Of a stretch of DNA of 28,501 bases, positions 27,674 to 28,501 are shown in pieces (the first letter of the stretch is position 1; every line of letters starts with the position of its first letter). The DNA is taken from IMG/VR virus record IMGVR_UViG_3300030098_000154, positions 1-28,501 of that record. One strand, 5' to 3'. Position numbers and translations under genes: made by a program. Under the pieces are notes generated by a model that did not search any database, was not told where the DNA came from, and saw only the letters and a list, made by a program, of their open reading frames with translations. This DNA comes from a virus.

Positions 27674-27929
27674 TTTCTACAAAGTTTATTAGTGGCATAT
27701 TAATACTTTCATCATTTGAAGTTACATCCACCCTTTGCTGAGGTTTGCCATAAAAGTATTCAAAGAATAGCTTAACCGCCCATTGTTCTTTTTTATCAAT
27801 ACCCTGTTCTAAGGACTTTAACGCCTTTTCATTCATTGGCGTTAGGTTCTCTATTAATCTTTGCTCATCTGCTTTAGATTTGCGCCCTGCGCCTTTTCTA
27901 GCCCCACCGTTGTTTATTCTTTTATCCAT
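27657..27929 (-). CDS. terS: Terminase small subunit
   Basis: A 90-residue protein from the ATG at 27929; the frame could extend to a TTG at 27953, but the family usually starts MDKRINNGG. The basic N-terminus GARKGAGRKSK is the DNA-recognition part seen in this type. A central helix pair (NLTPMNEKALKSLEQGIDKK) drives ring assembly, and AVKLFFEYFYGKPQQRVDVT is a conserved segment. It recognises the packaging site and hands DNA to TerL, whose frame overlaps its end. Confidence 0.75.
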   Translation of the reverse strand: MDKRINNGGARKGAGRKSKADEQRLIENLTPMNEKALKSLEQGIDKKEQWAVKLFFEYFYGKPQQRVDVTSNDESINMPLINFVETEPEQ

Positions 27930-27960
27930 AATTGAAAAAGATTGATTATTCAATTCTCAT

Positions 27961-27973
27961 AATATAATAGAAA
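27961..27973 (-). promoter_or_regulatory. Late start motif, copy 5
   Basis: TTTCTATTATATT on the minus strand, between the stop of the NinB-like gene and terS, 31 bases before the preferred terS ATG. It is followed at once by a mini-frame ATGAGAATTGAATAA (4 codons) that may act as an upstream regulatory frame. Confidence 0.4.
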
Positions 27974-28357
27974 TTACTCATATTCATTTGGTAGCATTAG
28001 TCTTATGCCTAGTTCTGTTAATGCCCATATCCTTATTTGCTCTGCATATATCTCAAACTCTTTTGTGTTCATTCTTGCTGTACTGTTTACTGTTTGCAGT
28101 CCTATCTGTTTATCGTTTATATCTATGCTTTGCCATTCACTTGCAAACTTGACCTTTAAGGTATCATGCATTTCATCAGGAAAATATCCTAGCTCATTTG
28201 CTAATGGTTGTACTATACAAGCCCAGTAATAGTTATTCTGCATATTGCTTCTGTTGTTTCTTTGCTTTTTTACTTTAACTATGTAATCACTATCAAGTTC
28301 TTTTAAGTAATTAAAAAGATTCCGTTTGTCTTGACTTGTATTAATCACGAAGTTCAT
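27974..28357 (-). CDS. NinB-like recombination protein
   Basis: A 127-residue protein. The core KKQRNNRSNMQNNYYWACI then LANELGYFPDEMHDTLKVKF matches the NinB-type pattern (R-S-xx-QN-xx-YWA). Lambda NinB (Orf) is a ssDNA-binding recombination mediator that assists Red annealing. The C-terminal part (TKEFEIYAEQIRIWALTELG) is a helix pair. It lies directly upstream of terS and overlaps the cargo gene by 17 bases. A second, diverged 5' copy is at 1-248. Confidence 0.7.
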   Translation of the reverse strand: MNFVINTSQDKRNLFNYLKELDSDYIVKVKKQRNNRSNMQNNYYWACIVQPLANELGYFPDEMHDTLKVKFASEWQSIDINDKQIGLQTVNSTARMNTKEFEIYAEQIRIWALTELGIRLMLPNEYE

Positions 28358-28501
28358 AATGCAGCTTTCTGTTCTTAATATAAATCTTATTTTTAGGCTC
28401 TTTAAAAAGTTTTATGCCTTGCAGGTTATATATTTTTTTATTTAGTCTTAGTGGTATTTCATTTACACCAACACTATTTGTTATTGGAAATTGAACCCAC
28501 T
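28110..28501. repeat. Right copy of diverged terminal repeat
   Basis: Partner of 1-392. Substitutions cluster at the segment matching bases 68-92, where the NinB-like protein reads ANE here and GES in the other copy. The first 67 and the last 50 or so bases are identical. Gene order runs on across the repeat, as expected if the window holds one genome unit plus the beginning of the next. Confidence 0.9.
28341..28501 (-). CDS. T9SS-like secreted protein, C-terminal part (cut by window edge)
   Basis: The last 53 residues of a diverged copy of the gene at 232-738, ending at the TAA at 28341. It keeps the sorting-domain-like end with KIYNLQGIKLFKEPKNKIYI. Changes against the other copy are LLQ to LFK, PT to LN and a final ELRD instead of EFRD. 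The hydrophobic and basic pattern is preserved, which suggests that this end is under selection. Confidence 0.65.
   Translation of the reverse strand, partial: WVQFPITNSVGVNEIPLRLNKKIYNLQGIKLFKEPKNKIYIKNRKLHYELRD

Noticed and set aside
27930-27953. TTG start extending terS by 8 residues
   Set aside because: The ATG at 27929 gives the usual family N-terminus; the extension is low-complexity.
27946-27960. Four-codon frame ATGAGAATTGAATAA before terS
   Set aside because: Too short to call a gene; kept only as a remark under the late motif.
1-28501. tRNA genes, CRISPR arrays, insertion sequences, integrase
   Set aside because: None seen by eye; no cloverleaf-like or regularly spaced repeat structure and no recombinase motifs among the proteins.

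Overview
The window reads as a nearly complete genome of a small tailed bacteriophage with siphovirus-type structural genes. It probably infects a marine-type member of the Bacteroidota (Flavobacteriia-like). The host guess rests on several features: the DNA is strongly AT-rich; clear Shine-Dalgarno sites are absent; the main control region has two tandem promoters of Bacteroidota form (TTG, 19-20 bp, TAnnTTTG); there is a DUF3127-type ssDNA-binding protein; structural proteins resemble those common in Bacteroidota phages; and one cargo protein ends in a stretch resembling a type IX secretion sorting domain, a system confined to this phylum. All recognised genes lie on the minus strand, so transcription runs from high to low coordinates.

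The two ends match. Bases 1-392 align without a gap to 28110-28501, but with about 30 substitutions (roughly 92% identity). Gene order continues across this join, so the window looks like one 28,109-bp unit plus the start of a second, slightly diverged unit.

Layout in the direction of transcription: (1) 28501-26471, end of the T9SS-like cargo gene, a NinB-like gene, small and large terminase. (2) 26470-26327, a non-coding gap with a strong hairpin and possible divergent promoters. (3) 26326-17192, tail module: assembly chaperone with a probable -1 frameshift, completion proteins, large tail proteins, a beta-roll fibre and a probable tape measure. (4) 17155-14104, head and tail-tube module: XkdF-like protease, scaffold, HK97-fold capsid, probable tail tube. 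(5) 14001-8885, small structural proteins, receptor-binding protein, a portal with a C-terminal extension, head-tail adaptor. (6) 8885-7215, lysis-like cluster: nested small basic and membrane proteins, a DUF5675 protein, a second holin-like protein, a metallophosphoesterase. (7) 7214-7027, promoters and operator-like palindromes. (8) 7026-1, early region: annealing protein, SSB, DnaA-C-like protein, replication initiator with an internal candidate origin, NinG, sigma-like protein, zinc-ribbon proteins, DUF3310, T9SS-like cargo, NinB-like.

The early promoters would drive replication and recombination genes leftward into the terminase across the join. The late genes carry a recurrent AU-rich motif (TTTCTATTATATAAT) at five gene starts, which may be a late control signal. 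Many neighbouring genes overlap as ATGA or TAATG, implying translational coupling. I see no integrase, CI-type repressor, tRNA, CRISPR array or insertion sequence, and no classical endolysin. Once the small genes listed here are included, no stretch longer than about 200 bases lacks a gene.
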